DNA from: Scatophagus argus | Lineage: Eukaryota; Chordata; Actinopteri; Scatophagidae | Assembly: GCF_020382885.2 (NCBI RefSeq) | Contig: NC_058501.1 | Span: 13,117,501 to 13,181,500, forward strand | Direction: 5' to 3' | DNA length: 64,000 bases | Shown: piece by piece, positions 63,706-64,000 of the stretch | How the letters are laid out: each line of letters begins with the position of its first letter | Position numbering within the stretch: the first letter of the stretch is position 1 | Translations under genes and position numbers: made by a program | The notes under the pieces: generated by a model | What the model was told of the DNA's origin: nothing | The model's database searches: none | The model's input: the letters and a program-made list of their open reading frames with translations, nothing else

Positions 63706-64000
63706 CTGCAATGACAAAACGGGCTTTAGATGCAGGCTGATTGGTGCTAAATCTTTTTCAGCGCGTTGAAAGTTGTGATACAATCAGATAGGAATATACA
63801 TGCAAAGGAATGCAAACTGGTATTGTTTATATCAATCTCTTTATATAACAAGCCTTTGAAGAAATGTATTAATTCAAAAATAAAGCTTCTTGAAAAGATT
63901 GCATGCTAGAGATATGAAGGCTTCATCCACCAGTGATGGAAAATTCAGTCAGGTTTTAGTGAATAATAACCATGATGCCAATATTAATGCTTTAAACAAA

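Overview
The window is a stretch of a teleost fish nuclear genome, probably a percomorph-type fish. Evidence: intron-rich vertebrate genes with GT-AG splicing and short introns, teleost-type dispersed repeats (a deleted Tc1-like element, SINE-like and foldback repeats), and an RXR-beta gene carrying the 14-residue ligand-domain insertion known from fish. No prokaryotic, phage or CRISPR features, tRNAs or rRNAs were seen. Gene models were assembled by hand from splice sites. For every gene except complement C4 the exon lengths sum to an open frame (C4 was only partly mapped).

Layout: (1) 0.8-5.4 kb, two convergent type I membrane immunoglobulin-domain genes. The plus-strand one has two Ig domains. 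The minus-strand one has four Ig domains and two ITIM-like tyrosine motifs. (2) 6.6-34.3 kb, a minus-strand block with the vertebrate MHC class III trio: steroid 21-hydroxylase (cyp21a2), a tenascin-X-like matrix protein and complement C4. In transcription order it runs C4, tenascin, CYP21, all on one strand. (3) 39.0-41.1 kb, a small secreted C-type lectin with three CTLDs and a mucin-like linker. (4) 42.8-49.7 kb on the plus strand, retinoid X receptor beta. (5) 51.2 kb to beyond the right edge on the minus strand, the C-terminal two thirds of an FHOD3-type formin (FH1, FH2, DAD), tail-to-tail with rxrb.

Functional themes: immune recognition (Ig receptors, C4, lectin), steroid synthesis (CYP21), extracellular matrix (tenascin), nuclear receptor signalling (RXR) and actin assembly (FHOD3). 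The genes look like independent transcription units. C4, CYP21, tenascin-X and RXRB are all MHC-linked in human, so the window preserves a rearranged fragment of that ancient linkage group.

Most unusual observations: an atypical tenascin with tandem 53-residue Thr/Ser/Lys repeats before its coiled coil, a second Lys-rich linker and an acidic insertion inside a fibronectin III domain; a GCVEQ thioester motif in C4; an RXRB mini-exon that looks like a partial tandem duplication of the preceding exon end, together with pocket and DNA-binding-domain substitutions; an 8-residue acidic micro-exon in FHOD3; a GC-AG intron in cyp21a2; a near-perfect 90-bp palindrome in rxrb intron 1; and a 25-bp exact copy of a C4 splice-acceptor junction elsewhere in the same gene. 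I did not find evidence for a wholly new biological system.
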